Below are positions 1 through 11,145 of a DNA stretch of 64,000 nucleotides, piece after piece. The position numbers and the translations under genes were made by a program. How positions within the stretch are numbered: the first letter of the stretch is position 1; the number at the start of each line of letters is the position of its first letter. Source of the DNA: Setophaga petechia (lineage: Eukaryota > Chordata > Aves > Passeriformes > Parulidae); assembly GCA_024362935.1 (NCBI GenBank), contig JANCRA010000006.1, positions 29,133,924 through 29,197,923 of the forward strand, in the 5' to 3' direction. Below the pieces are notes generated by a model. It did no database searches and was not told the DNA's origin. It saw only the letters and a program-made list of their open reading frames with translations.

Positions 1-1789
1 ATCAAGTTTTATATCACTTCATCACTCATGAATCCTGTTTTTTACCACTGTATTTTTGTTGTTTATTTAAATGTATATTAACGTGAAGAATTTCTAAATG
101 GTGTAGCAATTATTTTGTTTTCTTCTGTGCATCTATTTGTATTGGAAGACAACTTGTACAACATGATGTGAAAATACCCCCATATTTTCTAGTTATGCTT
201 TATCTGTCTGGCTCTGAGGTGACCCTCTGACCAAATAATATCCTCAGTCACTTAGATATCCTCATTATAACCATTAGGTTAAGTGCTGAGCAGAAAATGT
301 ATATACTGTACCTTAAGTTTCTAATCACTGTGGCAGAGTTTAGATTGGTGCTATCTTTTTTTAATGGCCAGCAATTCAGTTTCTTGGATGAGATAGTTAA
401 TTGGTTCTTTATTGTCTATAGCCTCAGCAAAGATTTTTTTTTTTCCTTTAGTGTTTGTGAAAACCTCTTACCCTCTATTTTTAGTGTTATTTTTTTGGAG
501 AGGAAATAGCAGAAAAGACTACAAAGTGCATGTGATTTTGCAGGATTTAGAATTAAAAATTGCATTTCCAGTGCAATGAAAAATCCCAATGAAGCAAGAA
601 TGTGTAAATGAATCTGAAACTGCAGCTGAGCTCTGAGTCCTAAGCTGAAGAGAAGGGCCATTGGGGGAGTGAAATTTAAGGAAAATTCAACTGGAGACTT
701 TTCATTTGTTGCTGGTTTCCAGGAGTTTGCAGCCACAGAGGTTAGAAACTTATATTTATCTTTTAGCACAATTATGATGATTCTCATGTGTTCACCTGCC
801 AGCAGCAGCTGAAGCTGGGTAAAAAAAGCTCCTGAAATAATTTAAGATGACGAAATAAGGAGAAGTTAGGAATATTGCATTAGGCACCTGCAATTTCATC
901 TGTTTGGAAGTGCTGTGGAGCTGCTATTTCATGGATCTGGCCTGAGGTGCCAGGCCAGTAAGAGGTGTTTGTGCATGGAGTAGCTGCAAAATCAGCTGAG
1001 TTTTTATTAAAAATATGAGCTAGAGAGTCACAATGTGTATCAGAGGTGGGAATGTGGGTATCCAAGAACTGAGCAAGACTTGAATTTCCTGCAGCAGGCA
1101 GGGACACTCCAGCCTGTGAGAGTGACCCCACTCCGATGCTGAATGCCAACCTGGCAGCTGGATATTGCAAATAACCCCTCTGGGGGTTTTTTTGGGGAGG
1201 CAGAGGAGGAGGGTTTCAAGTGCTGGAATGCCCTTTTGACTGAGAAGGTGACACTGGGGACCCTGGTTTGTTATGGGCTGCCAAGGGCAGGAAATGCCAG
1301 CGCTGCACTTTCACCTTTTGCAGTGGAGGTTGTTTTCCTTCTTAATCAAATTGAGCCTGTCCTGGTCTGCTCTGAGCCCTGGGCTCCAGCCCTGAGAAAC
1401 TCATTCCTTGTGGGTCACTAATTCTGGGGAGGAGGGAGGCCTGACATCTCCCTCCTGGGAGGTGTGGTGGAAAGGTCATGTGCAAAACAGGGAGAAATAT
1501 ATTTGTTTCCTCTGGCAGGTACTCACTCCTGTGCTCATTTAGTTTACAGATGATGGATCCAACCCTCGGAAATCTGCTCCTATATTAAGTTTTTTTGAGG
1601 AAAGAGATGCAACCAGTTTGGGGTTTCTGCAAACACAGGTGCCATGGTGAAAAATAGACTGAGTTCTGAACAGAAATTAATCCCAGCCCTGGAAGGACTT
1701 ACTTTGCTAACAATGGTAGTATTGGTGCTGCAGATATGGTAAGTCCTTGTAGCTCAATGAGTTTGGCTCAAAACATTTTCATGAAGTTG
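1..1789. other. Unique AT-rich sequence, no gene seen
   Basis: The first 600 bases are AT-rich with stop codons in all frames. The short open frames here carry no recognisable domain and lack convincing splice sites. I see no repeat of a known avian family before the CR1 remnant that starts near 1790. The stretch could be intronic or intergenic. Confidence 0.5.
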
Positions 1790-2395
1790 TTTTAGAAGAA
1801 TTTTTTTTACAATGAGGGTGATTATTGTATTTGCTGGGAAATGTCCTGATGAAGGCAAGAATGATGAATCTGACTCCTTATTCTCAGAAGGCTAATTTAT
1901 TCCTTTATGATACTATATTATATTAAAGAATACTGTACTAAACTATACTAAAGAATACAGAAAGAATACTTACTAAAATGCTAAAAAGATAATAATGAAA
2001 ACTTGTGACTCTTTCCAGAGTCCCAACACAGCTTGGCCCTGATTGGCCAAAGAGTGAAAACAACTCACAGCAGAATCCAATGAAACAATCACCTGTGGGT
2101 AAACAATCTCCAAACACATTTCACTTGAGCACAACACAGGAGAAGCAAATGAGATAAGAATTGTTTTCCTTTTCTCTGAGACTTCTCAGCTTCCCAGGAG
2201 AAAAAACCCTGGGCAAAGGGATTTTTTTCAGAGAATGTGAATGCCACAGGTGATAAACCCCTGGCACAGGCTGTCCAGAGAGGTGGTGGATGGATCCCTG
2301 AAGGAGTTCAAGCTCAGGCTGTCCCTGTTCACTGCAGGGAGGTTGGACTGGGTGGCCTTTGCAGGTCCCTTCCAACCCAAACTATTCCATGCTGA
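1790..2395 (+). mobile_element. CR1 LINE 3' tail, split by an LTR insertion
   Basis: The pieces 1790-1822 and 2249-2395 read as one CR1 3' untranslated tail once the LTR at 1823-2248 is removed. The left piece carries the acaatgagggtgat motif. The right piece carries ctggcacaggctgtccagag, the gaggtggtggatggatccctg block, and the ending ggtcccttccaacccaaact followed by attccatg. These are typical of the CR1 3' end in birds. It is 5'-truncated, as most CR1 copies are, and carries no reverse-transcriptase reading frame. The LTR must be younger than this CR1 because it interrupts it. The left boundary is uncertain by tens of bases. Confidence 0.85.
1823..2248 (-). mobile_element. Solo LTR, ERVK-like (copy 1)
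   Basis: This 426-bp element is flanked by an exact 6-bp direct repeat, ggtgat, at 1817-1822 and 2249-2254. Read on the minus strand it starts TGTGGCATTC and holds a CCAAT-type segment (ttggccaatc) and an AT-rich polyadenylation zone with aataaa. Its end has TA where TG is expected on the plus strand, a one-base decay of the canonical TG...CA. There is no gag, pol or env around it, so it is a solo LTR left by recombination between the two LTRs of a provirus. The 6-bp duplication fits class II retroviruses. Its central part is nearly identical to the copy at 11146-11578. Confidence 0.92.
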
Positions 2396-3104
2396 TAAAG
2401 TGATGACTGAATTTGTGTAAAATAAAACAGGAAAAAATCTCTGCACGGTGCTGTTTTACACAGGAGCAGGGTGGCATGAAGCACATTGTGAAGCATTAAT
2501 GCACTGGGGCAGGCTTTGGGGAGGACAGGGAGGAGCAAAAACCTCGGAGGGACCAAAGGCATTCCCTGCCTGGCTGTAGGAACCTCTCTGGGCATCTGCA
2601 AGCCCGAGGTGGATAAGCTGCTTTGCAGCCATCCTCAGCCCCACAGGGAGCCATGAACACTTATGTTAGCTGTGCTTACAGCACGTTATTCCTTAGCTCT
2701 GCACTTACACAGCACCACTAAGCACCTGCTAATGCTCTGGAGGATTTTTAACCATGCACAGCTTGATTAAATACAAACAGAGCCAGATATGCAGGGGAAA
2801 TGTGGCTGTAGTCACACAAAACCCGTGTGCTTTGTGTGGGATTTTTGTATCCAAACAAGCTCCTGGTGATGACATCACACTTTCCACCTGTGACTGGAAC
2901 AGGGTAGGACAAATGCCCTCCTGAGGCACTAAAATTTTCCTTGTTGCTTTACAGAGGTTAAATAAAAGCAAGGGATTTGTTTCCTGAGCAAGTCCCTCTG
3001 ATTTACAGCCGTGTGGGCAAGAGCAGAGCCACTTACATTAGGAGAGCAGTTTGGAGAAGGAGTACAACAGCAGTGAAACAGCTTTGAACTCTGCAAAGTG
3101 TTGA
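2396..3104. other. Unique sequence, no gene seen
   Basis: I see no recognisable gene, tandem repeat or transposon here. Open frames on the minus strand are short and overlap each other, as expected by chance. Confidence 0.45.
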
Positions 3105-3214
3105 TGAAATGCCTCCCTTGCACTCTGTCCCACTGGGATCTGCTCCCACAACTCCTGTGGAAGTTGTCTGAAAACCCTTATGGCTTTGTGCTTTAGGACC
3201 AGGAGTGTGCCCAA
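3105..3214. repeat. Local direct duplication A, copy 1
   Basis: This 110-bp segment recurs at 3555-3664, an offset of exactly 450 bases, with about four mismatches. It begins tgaaatgcctcccttg and ends gaccaggagtgtgccc. It is not a family I recognise. The pair is interleaved with a second duplication (3499-3553 and 3786-3840), so the 3.1-3.84 kb block was built in more than one step. Confidence 0.9.
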
Positions 3215-3290
3215 TAACAGCAGTTTGCTCATACATGGAGTAATTTGAAATGGCTTCTTATTTATTAATGAGGCTTTTTTCCCCCTTCAG

Positions 3291-3381
3291 ATGTTTCACA
3301 AAGAGCGCAGTTTGGGGGTTTGAAACTGTTTGGACAGAGATAACTCAAATTATAGGTCCAGGTTGGAACTCAGTTGCTCAG
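3291..3381 (+). other. Exon-like segment between duplication copies
   Basis: A strong acceptor (cttttttcccccttcag) precedes 3291 and a gtgagc donor follows 3381. The 91 bases hold one base plus 30 open codons, reading CFTKSAVWGFETVWTEITQ and on. The product is not recognised. There is no start codon logic or partner exon that I can prove nearby, so this may be a decoy exon. Confidence 0.2.
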
Positions 3382-3498
3382 GTGAGCAAACATGGAGTCG
3401 CTCCACTCCTCCCAACGGAGCCACTTCAGGCTGGTGGCAGCATAAACCTTGAGCAGAATTTGGCCCAATTTGGGGTCTTTAGTTTTGTTTTGCCATGG

Positions 3499-3553
3499 AG
3501 GGGAGCAGCAGCGTTGTGAGTAAATTGTCAGCAGCCTTTCTGTGTGTCCTCCC
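3499..3553. repeat. Local direct duplication B, copy 1
   Basis: About 55 bases starting aggggagcagcagcgttgtg recur at 3786-3840 (offset 287) with a single visible mismatch (ctttc against ctctc). Copy 1 runs almost directly into duplication A copy 2 at 3555. Confidence 0.9.
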
Positions 3554-3554
3554 T

Positions 3555-3664
3555 TGAAATGCCTCCCTTGCATTCTGTCCCACTGGGATCTGCTCCTGTA
3601 ACTCCTGTGGAAGTTGTCTGAAAACCCTTATGGCTTTGTGCTTTAGGACCAGGAGTGTGCCCAA
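3555..3664. repeat. Local direct duplication A, copy 2
   Basis: This is the second copy of the 110-bp segment at 3105-3214. The differences are cattctgt against cactctgt and three changes in the following tcctgtaactcc block. The flanks of the two copies do not match beyond these limits. Confidence 0.9.
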
Positions 3665-3785
3665 GGCTCAGGGGGAGAGGGGTTGTTTTATTCCCTGGGA
3701 ATGCCCAGATGCTGGCACCAGCCTGCTCCTGGGCTCTGGACTGGGAATGTTTCCCCTGGGAATTGCAGGTGGAGGCCGAGGCAAG

Positions 3786-3840
3786 AGGGGAGCAGCAGCG
3801 TTGTGAGTAAATTGTCAGCAGCCTCTCTGTGTGTCCTCCC
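3786..3840. repeat. Local direct duplication B, copy 2
   Basis: This is the second copy of the 55-bp segment at 3499-3553. It lies just upstream of a segment with several GATA-like cores (3865-3990). Confidence 0.9.
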
Positions 3841-4369
3841 CTCGCCTCCGCTTTCTCCTCACCGACATATCAGCGATGTTTATTAAGAGATGACAAGTCT
3901 ATCAGGCCTCATAAGCAGCCTTTCACAAGGAGGAGATCTTATATCCAGAGAGCATCATCAATCTTGTCTCTGCTCTGCTCTTCTGAGCAGCTGATAGCGA
4001 GCGAGGCTCCATCCTCTTCCCCCTCCTCCCCAGCCCTTCCCCTCTCCTCCCCTCCCCAGCCCTCTGCAGCACAGCGGGAGCCAGCAGGGAGAGATTGCAT
4101 TTGCATAAGGTGTTTGTGGAGAAGAGAGGGATGGAGAAGGGGAAATGCAGCCCCTGCTGCCGGGGCTGGAGGTGGTCCAGGGATGCAGGGTGAAGTGCAC
4201 CCCAATCTGCTGCCCAGGCTGATAAAGAACGCTTAATTTGGGGGGGATTGACACTGAGTAGAGGTCAGAAAATCCCTCTCCCTTGCTGCTGTGCTGTTGG
4301 GGACAAGGTGAGGAGTGATGATGCACTCTAGCTGTGCCCCTGTGATGCTCCTACCCAGGGAAGAGCCCT
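3841..4369. other. Unique sequence, possible non-coding element at its start
   Basis: Positions 3855-4000 contain repeated atatcag, tctatcagg and tgatagc cores, plus gagcgagg. The remainder is pyrimidine-rich and then G-rich. No gene is supported. The overlapping open frames on both strands come from low-complexity composition. Confidence 0.35.
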
Positions 4370-4550
4370 GCAGAGCTGTTGTTGCCCAGAGAAATGTGAT
4401 TGCCTCGTGCCTGGAAGTGTTTAGGGCCATGCTGGCTGGACCTCTGAGAAGCCTGCTCTAGTGGAAGGTGTCTCTGTCCATCGAGATAATTAGATTATCC
4501 CTGAGGTCCCTTCCAAGCCAGGCCAGGCTGGGGCTCTGTGGTTCTCTGAT
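4370..4550 (+). mobile_element. CR1 LINE 3' tail, old copy
   Basis: The segment follows the CR1 3' end in order: gttgcccagagaaatgtg, cctggaagtgtttagggcca, ctctagtggaaggtgtctct, then gaggtcccttccaagccagg and a degraded ctctgtggttctctga tail. It is 5'-truncated and clearly diverged. The left limit is approximate. Confidence 0.8.
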
Positions 4551-6568
4551 CTGTCCAGCTCAGTGGTCTCCACGTGCAAGGGCTCAGAAATCCCCTCTCA
4601 GAGCAGGAATCATCACTTCTCTTTCTGTTTTACAAAATTCATCCTATCTTGTAAATAACTTTTTTTTTTTCCATGATCTGCACACTTGACACTCATGGTG
4701 AGCTGATTGGTTGGAAAACCACTGCTACCTTTCCTCCCCAACCAAATTAAATTTCTTGTTATTTCCCTCTGCCTCCATTTCCCACTTCCTTCTTTTTTTT
4801 TTCTTTCCCCCCCAGTTCTTAAAATGACTTTCCTCTGCTTTTATCTGAAGACCCTGACTGTTTAGGACTAAATTTCGTGCACAGATCCAGCCCTGAACAG
4901 TAAGGCTGTGCTAAGAAAAGCTGCCCATTGCCTCTTAAGAGATCCTCCTCCCATGGCTCTGCTCATGCTGGCAATGCCTTGGTCTCAGGGGAGAGGAGAT
5001 GGATTTACTTTTGGGAGCTTGTTAGGGAGAACAGCAGTGAGCTTTTTCCACCAAGTTTTTTGTTCCCTGGTGTTTCCAAGAGTTTTATGGCAGAGAGAGG
5101 GAGCTGAGTGACCTGTGAGGGAGTGGGTTTGAACTTGTGGCAGCTCAGAGCTGAGCCTGGATGTCCTCAGCTCCCTGTCTCCCATTGCTGGAGACAACTA
5201 TAAAATCACCTTTATCAAATATATATAATCCTCCACCAAGGATTTAGACTATCAGGCTTGCAAGTGTGGGACGAATGTTGACACATCCTCGTTAAAAATG
5301 TTGCTAAGCCTTGCATATCTGATGTGCTTTCTTTTTTTAAAACTAAAAACTGTAGACAGATAAATATAACCAGGATGCACCTCACCAAGTTTTGCAGAGA
5401 CAGACAGTTTCCTGTCTGAAGATGCATCAGAAGAGCTGGCAATTTCCAGGAGTTCCCATTAAAACTTTATGATGAGAAATTGAACACAAAGCTCACAGAA
5501 TATTTAAGGCATTAAAACTAACCCTGTGTGAAATTTCCCAGCGATCCCTTTAGGAGGAGGCAGGAGTTTATGCTCCGTTTTAAGGCTCCTCAACCACAGC
5601 CTCGAGCAGGATGGCACAGGAGCTGCCTGTGTTAACAAATCCTCGTGGGATATGTGGTGAAGGGAAATATGAGGCTTTCTTGGAGGCTTTTGGAGTGTGA
5701 TCCCATTCCCTTGGGCTTGGTGGGAAATCTGTTACCGCGCACGGCCCCGTACCCGGAGTTCAGACCCCAAGCTGCCCAAAGAACCTGGCTTGGATTGAAA
5801 ACCAAAGCTGAGGCAAAGAATTGGGAAGAGGAGAGGTGGCAGACAATGGCTCTCCACTGAGTAAAGGCCTGTCAGGAAGGAAATGGTTAGGTGCATTTAT
5901 TGTTTAGGTGTGAAGGGATGGTGGGAGCTGCACCAAGATCTGCTTGATTCAGGCTGGTGTTTGTGATGGCTCCAGCCCTGCGTGGTTTAGTGGAAGGTGG
6001 AGGAAACTGAAGAGCAGGCAGATGCAGGGGGGATTTATTCCCATTCTTCTTTGTCTTTCAAAGGTCATTGGAAGCCCAAGGGTCTATATCCCTTCCAAAA
6101 TTCTGTAGCATTATGATTAGGTGTCATTAAACTTGCTGCCTGTAATGTGCCAACATTACCCTTTTGATTCATACACATTTTCCTCCTGTCCTTTTCCTTG
6201 GGAGTGGGGAGGGAACAGCCTGACACATCTCTCCTCTGCCCTGGACTCCCAGGATCCAAGGCAGTGCCAGCACTCTGAGCCCAGGTTTGCTTGCTGTGCT
6301 AGGGAGACAACAACTGATGCTGCAGGTTTTGGTTTTGTCAGGCCTCTATTTTCCCAAATGAAGCTGCTGGTTAATAATGGACATTTTAGAGATAAAGACA
6401 GTAATTCCTGCCTTCTTGGGATGCACTAGAGCTATCACAGCTGTACAGCATCACTCCACTCAGAGAGGTGTGCTGTGTCCCACACTGGTCACTCTGTTGT
6501 GGCTCAGCCTGGGGCACCAGCCAGGAGGGCAGGTAAGGAAATCAGGCACTGCAGGTTCTCCATCACTG
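4551..6568. other. Unique sequence, no gene seen
   Basis: This 2-kb stretch has short poly-T runs near 4660 and 4790 and no recognisable gene or repeat. Open frames stay under about 105 codons and lack domain features. Confidence 0.45.
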
Positions 6569-6574
6569 CTGTAC

Positions 6575-7037
6575 TGTCACCATCACATTTTTTGGAAAAT
6601 CCTCTTTGCCCAGGATTTCTCTCCTGGGAAGCTGCAAAGCCTCAGAGAAAAAGGAAAACAATAATTATCTCATTTGCTTCGCCTGTGTTTTGCTGCTTTG
6701 GAATGTGGTTGGAGATTGTTTATCCAACAGGTGAATTGGTTTTACTTAATGAACAATCAGGATCAGGCTGTGTCAGGACTCTGGAAGAAGTCAGGAGCTT
6801 TTCATTAGTATCTTGTTAAATCTTCTGTAAGTATCCTTTCAAAAAATATAATATAAGGTAATATAATGTAATGTAATATAATATAATGTAATATAATGTA
6901 ATGTAATATAATACAATATAATAATAATATAATATAATATAATATAATATAATATAATATAATATAATATAATATAATATAATATAATATAAATCCTTCT
7001 AAGAACATCTTTCCTCCCCATGACAGGGGACCCTACA
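6575..7037 (+). mobile_element. Solo LTR, ERVK-like (copy 2), with microsatellite expansion
   Basis: This 463-bp LTR has an exact 6-bp duplication, ctgtac, at 6569-6574 and 7038-7043. It starts TGTCACCATCACA and ends GGGGACCCTACA. It carries the family blocks tcctgggaagctgcaaagcc, gaaaacaataattatct, ggaatgtggttggagattg and ccttctaagaacat. The AT-rich region before the 3' end has grown into a pentanucleotide microsatellite (see 6841-6991), which makes this copy longer than its relatives. No internal retroviral sequence is attached. Confidence 0.95.
6841..6991. repeat. AATAT-type pentanucleotide microsatellite
   Basis: About 150 bases of imperfect ataat units with gtaat variants in the first half and purer aatat units in the second half. 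It lies wholly inside the LTR at 6575-7037, at the position where relatives carry the short AT-rich zone around the polyadenylation signal. Confidence 0.95.
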
Positions 7038-7043
7038 CTGTAC

Positions 7044-8787
7044 CTCTGTTTTGGTGTTCAAGGGGCTTCACATGCTTCACGTCCCCTCTCCTGGAGAAGA
7101 TGGGCACAGGGTTTTTCTCAACCCATGCCACACTTGGTCGTTCATGTGTTTCCCCTCTCCTTTGCTATTCTGGACATTTGCTTCCCTGGGCCAGGCCTTT
7201 GCTGTGGAGAGGCTGAGGAGGCTGCAAGAGGGCACCTTTTGCAGTCTGGGTCTGTAGTTCATGTCCAGCCAGCAGCTTCTCCATCAGACAGGCTTGGTGG
7301 CTCAGCCTCCTTTGGACAGCAATCCCTCATGGGGGTTCCCCAGCCTCCCTGTGCACTCATGGCTGGGAAGATGGGCAGCAGCAGCTCGGGAGAATGGAGC
7401 AGGAATCACTCTCCTGTCCCCTGAGATTGTCAGGTCAGCAAGGGTCACTGCCAGGAGAGGCCATTAGAGAAGCACATGGAGGAGACCCCATAAGTTGTCT
7501 TGTGCTGTGTCTGTGCTGTTGCAAGTCCCTTTCCTTGTCAGGAGGGCTGTCCTGGGCCATGGGATGGGGATCTGGGGTCCACAGGGAGACCCTGCTCTGT
7601 GTAGGCAGTGTTTGGGGAGCATGGAGAAGCTGCCAGGAGACTGGATTTTCAGGAGTGGCACCTCTCTTGGAGCAAAATGTCTTTCCCACTGCTGCAGAAA
7701 TTGGTACTGTGGAATGCCAGTTCTTGTCTTGCTGCCATCAATGAGTAAGAAGGAAGGAGTGAGAGTTTGTTCCATCACTTTGATACCATTTGGGTTTTGC
7801 CTTTTTTTCTTTACATGTTCTCTGTATTCTTCTGTATTCTACACATTTGTAGCTCTGTAGCCTATTGTATTAGTGACCCATTTCCCCAGTACTTTTCCAT
7901 GGCCTTTCCTTGAGCAGAAAGACAAAACAAATTCCAGAGCTCCAAGCCCTGGGTGTGCAAGGCTCCTGTGCTGTCTTGGTTCTTCCTGGGAACCAAGGTT
8001 GAGAACAACTCTTTGAGATACATTTTCATGGATTAGTGCTGAAGAGGGTGTTCCAGAGAAGGGGCTTGGCTTGAGGGGAGGAATTGTCCTCCTAATTGGT
8101 GCTTTTTATCAATTCTGCTAATTTAAAAAAACCTATAGAACTGTATTCACTCCTGGAGAGGGTGGGTTTTTGTGGACATCTTTCCACAACTGCTTTCAAA
8201 TAAAGATCCCCTTTTCCATTACTTCCTCACTTAAATTATCCCAAGTTTCATTTACAGCTTGGGGGAAAAGGCAACAACTTCTCTTTGCTCTGAAGCCCAC
8301 ATTGACTCAGGAAAAAGCCCCTTCCCAAACCAGAAATGATGAACCACAGTGATGAACCAGCCAGCTTCATGTCTGGTTTCAAACACGGGCATGGCAGTGG
8401 TTGTGCAGTGGCTGATGGACCCCGTGGCCACTTTGGGAGTGTTCTTCTCTCCTCCCACACACCATGACTCAGGTCTGGCCGTGGAGAGGAGCAGCTGCAG
8501 CCTCCAGGAGAGCCCCTAATGAGGCCAGGATCTCCTGCTTTCTGTCAGCTCTGGGAGGAGGCCGTGGGTAATTACCTCTCCTGCCTGCTCCTCACTGCTT
8601 TCGAGGTTCCTGCGCTCGGATGCGCCGTTTAAAATTCTGATGGCGTCTTGTCAGGTCAGCATGCTGCAACACAGGAAGGGATTTTACATCCTAAGGATTC
8701 CAGTGGCATTCCTGCTTGCCTGGTGCTTTTTTATACCTGTGTGAAGGTGGGTTTCTCTGCTGTGGGGTTGTAGCTGTGATGGTTTCC
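7044..8787. other. Unique sequence, no gene seen
   Basis: Several open frames of 100-134 codons overlap on both strands at 7020-7860. None carries a domain I recognise, and no splice pattern supports them. I treat the stretch as non-coding. Confidence 0.4.
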
Positions 8788-8793
8788 TCTCAC

Positions 8794-9188
8794 TGTGACG
8801 GAGTTCACAGGGTCTTTCAGGTGAGGGAAGAGATGAGAATGTTGACTCCATGTTAAGAAGGCTCGATTTATTATTTTATGGTATACATTACATTAAAACT
8901 ATACCAAAAAGAATAGAAGGAAAAGTTCCATCTCAGAAGGCTGGCTAAGCTAAGAATAGAATAGAAAAGAATGATAACAAAGGCAGCTGCCTCAGACTCT
9001 CTGTCCGTGCTAGCTCCGCTGTGATTGACCATTAATTACAAACAAGCACATGAGACCAATCACAGATCCACCTGTTGCATTCCACAGCAGCAGATAATAA
9101 TTGTTTACATTTTTTTCCTGAAGCCTCTCAGCTTCTCAGGAGGAAAATACCTTAAGGTAAGATTTTAAATGAAAAGATGTCTGCGACA
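8794..9188 (-). mobile_element. Solo LTR, ERVK-like (copy 3)
   Basis: This 395-bp element has an exact 6-bp duplication, tctcac, at 8788-8793 and 9189-9194. On the minus strand it starts TGTCGCAGACATC and ends with CTCCGTCACA. Inside it has the ctgagaagctgagaggctt block, a gattggtc CCAAT-like segment and an aataaatc polyadenylation zone. It belongs to the same subfamily as the copy at 14920-15305 and is more distant from those at 1823 and 11146. No proviral genes remain. Confidence 0.95.
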
Positions 9189-9194
9189 TCTCAC

Positions 9195-10031
9195 CAGACC
9201 TCTTGGGTGTCTGTGGTTGCCACCTCAGTTTGGTTTCACCTTTGGGGTATTCAGTATTGTGCTGGATGAGCTGGAAATGGCAGCAAGAAGGTTGAGAGGA
9301 AAGAAACCCAGGTTAGAGATCATTATAAATTACTGTAACCCTTCCTGTATCTGATGTCAGCATCTTTACAGAGGGAACACCTTTTTATAAGGTTCAATCT
9401 GATGTTTTATCAGATGTTTTTGAGTGCACAGCCTTGGCTCAGAGTTGGAATCTTGCTTAAACTGGCTTCTGTCTACAGAGCTGGGTAATGCCCCCTTGGT
9501 TGTGCAAATCTGCATCCACTGTGAAGGGCATTTTCTGTCAGCAGAGAGGCGGGCCCTGGGGGGAACTCTCTCACCTGCCTTTGGCAGCACTGGGGAAGGA
9601 CACTTGGCCATGTGAACTGAATCTTGCTCTCCTCAAGGCAGCCCAGCTGCCTGGATGTTTTGTACAGCCTCACTGGAAAACAAACCTAACCTAACCTTGC
9701 CTCACTGTGGACTGGGAGAAAACTTCCTTTTTTTGTACTGCTGGGCCAAGAACCAGGTGTGTGGTCCTGTGATCCTTCCTGGCTGTCCCAGTGTTACTTG
9801 AGCTTGGAAAAGGAATGGCACAGACCTTCTACAGAGAAGGAAGAACCCTGGTGTAGACAGAAGTGGCTGAAACAGAATATTATTTTCAGCTGGGGAGAGG
9901 AGGGTGGGTTTATGCTGCCCACGAGCCAAGTGCAAATAGGACACAAAGAGGGGAGTGATGGGGTAAGGAGAGTGCCAACATTCCTGTGCCTCAGTGCAGG
10001 TGTTCAGCTTCTGTTTCACTGTTTTACTTTA
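9195..10031. other. Unique sequence, no gene seen
   Basis: No gene, transposon or tandem repeat is recognisable. Open frames up to 119 codons run into the neighbouring LTR and are not credible. Confidence 0.4.
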
Positions 10032-10037
10032 CCCGTG

Positions 10038-10468
10038 TGTCACTGTCATAGTTTCTGGAAAAGTCCCTTCGCCAGGATTTCTTCTCCTGGCAAACTGAGA
10101 AGCCTCAGAGAAAAATGAAAACAATAATTATCTGATTTGCTGCTCCTGTGTTTTGCTGCTTTGGAATGTGGTTGGAGATTGTTTACCAACAGGTGCATGT
10201 TTGATTGGTTTCATGTGAATTGTTTTGGCTTAATGGCTGATGACAGCCAGGCTGTGTTTGACTCTGGAGCAGAGAATCATGAATTTTCATTAGTACCTTT
10301 CTAGCTTTCTGTCTGTATCCTTTCTGTATTCTTTAGTATAGTTTAGTATAGTTTTAGTATAACATTCTTTAATATATTATAGATCATAATATAATAAATT
10401 AGCCTTCTAAGAACATGGAGTCAGATTCATCATTCCTCCCTTCGATAGGGGACCCCGAAAATACCACA
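10038..10468 (+). mobile_element. Solo LTR, ERVK-like (copy 4)
   Basis: This 431-bp LTR starts TGTCACTGTCATAG and ends CCGAAAATACCACA. The flanks cccgtg (10032-10037) and cctgtg (10469-10474) match at five of six positions, consistent with an aged target-site duplication. It carries cctggcaaactgagaagcct, ggaatgtggttggagattg, repeated agtatagttt motifs and an aataaa signal near 10391. The exact left end could be 10044 instead, but the flank match favours 10038. Confidence 0.9.
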
Positions 10469-10474
10469 CCTGTG

Positions 10475-11139
10475 TCTGGGACATCTGGGGTGAGCACAGG
10501 AGCACCAGGCATGCCAGCACTGGAGCCAGGATGGCAAGAGAGGCAGGTCAAAGTGTCCTCAAGAGTACAACTCCAGCCCTGTCCTGGATTTGGGGCCACG
10601 GTTAGGAAGGGGAGCAGGGTAGTGCCTCTGTTTGGGGCGATGCTGGGATGTGATACGGAGTGGCTGGGATTTGGAGGGTGGATTCATTAGGATTTCTTTT
10701 CCATTCTTGCCGCTCTCCAAGACTGTCATCCGTTCGGCCAGGAGGTGGCTCTGGAGCACGCTGAGGAGCCGGGCACAGCGTGCAGTAGCCACGGCGACAG
10801 GGAGGGAGAATCTCGGAGCGCTGGGAGGCAGATGGATCTCCTTGGAGCTTCCAGCGGGCTGCGTGCCTGGCCTCTGACACACACATGCACAGGCAGCCTC
10901 GGCACAGTCCCAAACATCCCTGAAACCATGGACTCCGATGTTTAGGAAGTGGGGAACATGCTCCTGGTGCTGGGAACATCAGCTTGGCTCTGACTGTCCT
11001 TTGGGAGTGGGGATGACCCTGAGCGTGGTGTCACACCAGATGTAGGCTCTTCTCCAGAGCTCCAGACCTGTGAAAAGTTGTTGTGCCAGGAAGCCACTCG
11101 GAGAGGAGCTGCATTTGTGCTTGCCAAGGTCCCAGGGAT
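10475..11139. other. Unique sequence between two LTRs
   Basis: About 670 bases separate an LTR on the plus strand from one on the minus strand. There is a modest rise in CpG around 10735-10870. Open frames overlap on both strands and none is recognisable. Confidence 0.4.
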
Positions 11140-11145
11140 GTAGGG

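Noticed and set aside
6805..7021. Ile/Tyr-rich frames on the minus strand
   Set aside because: They are translations of the aatat microsatellite inside an LTR.
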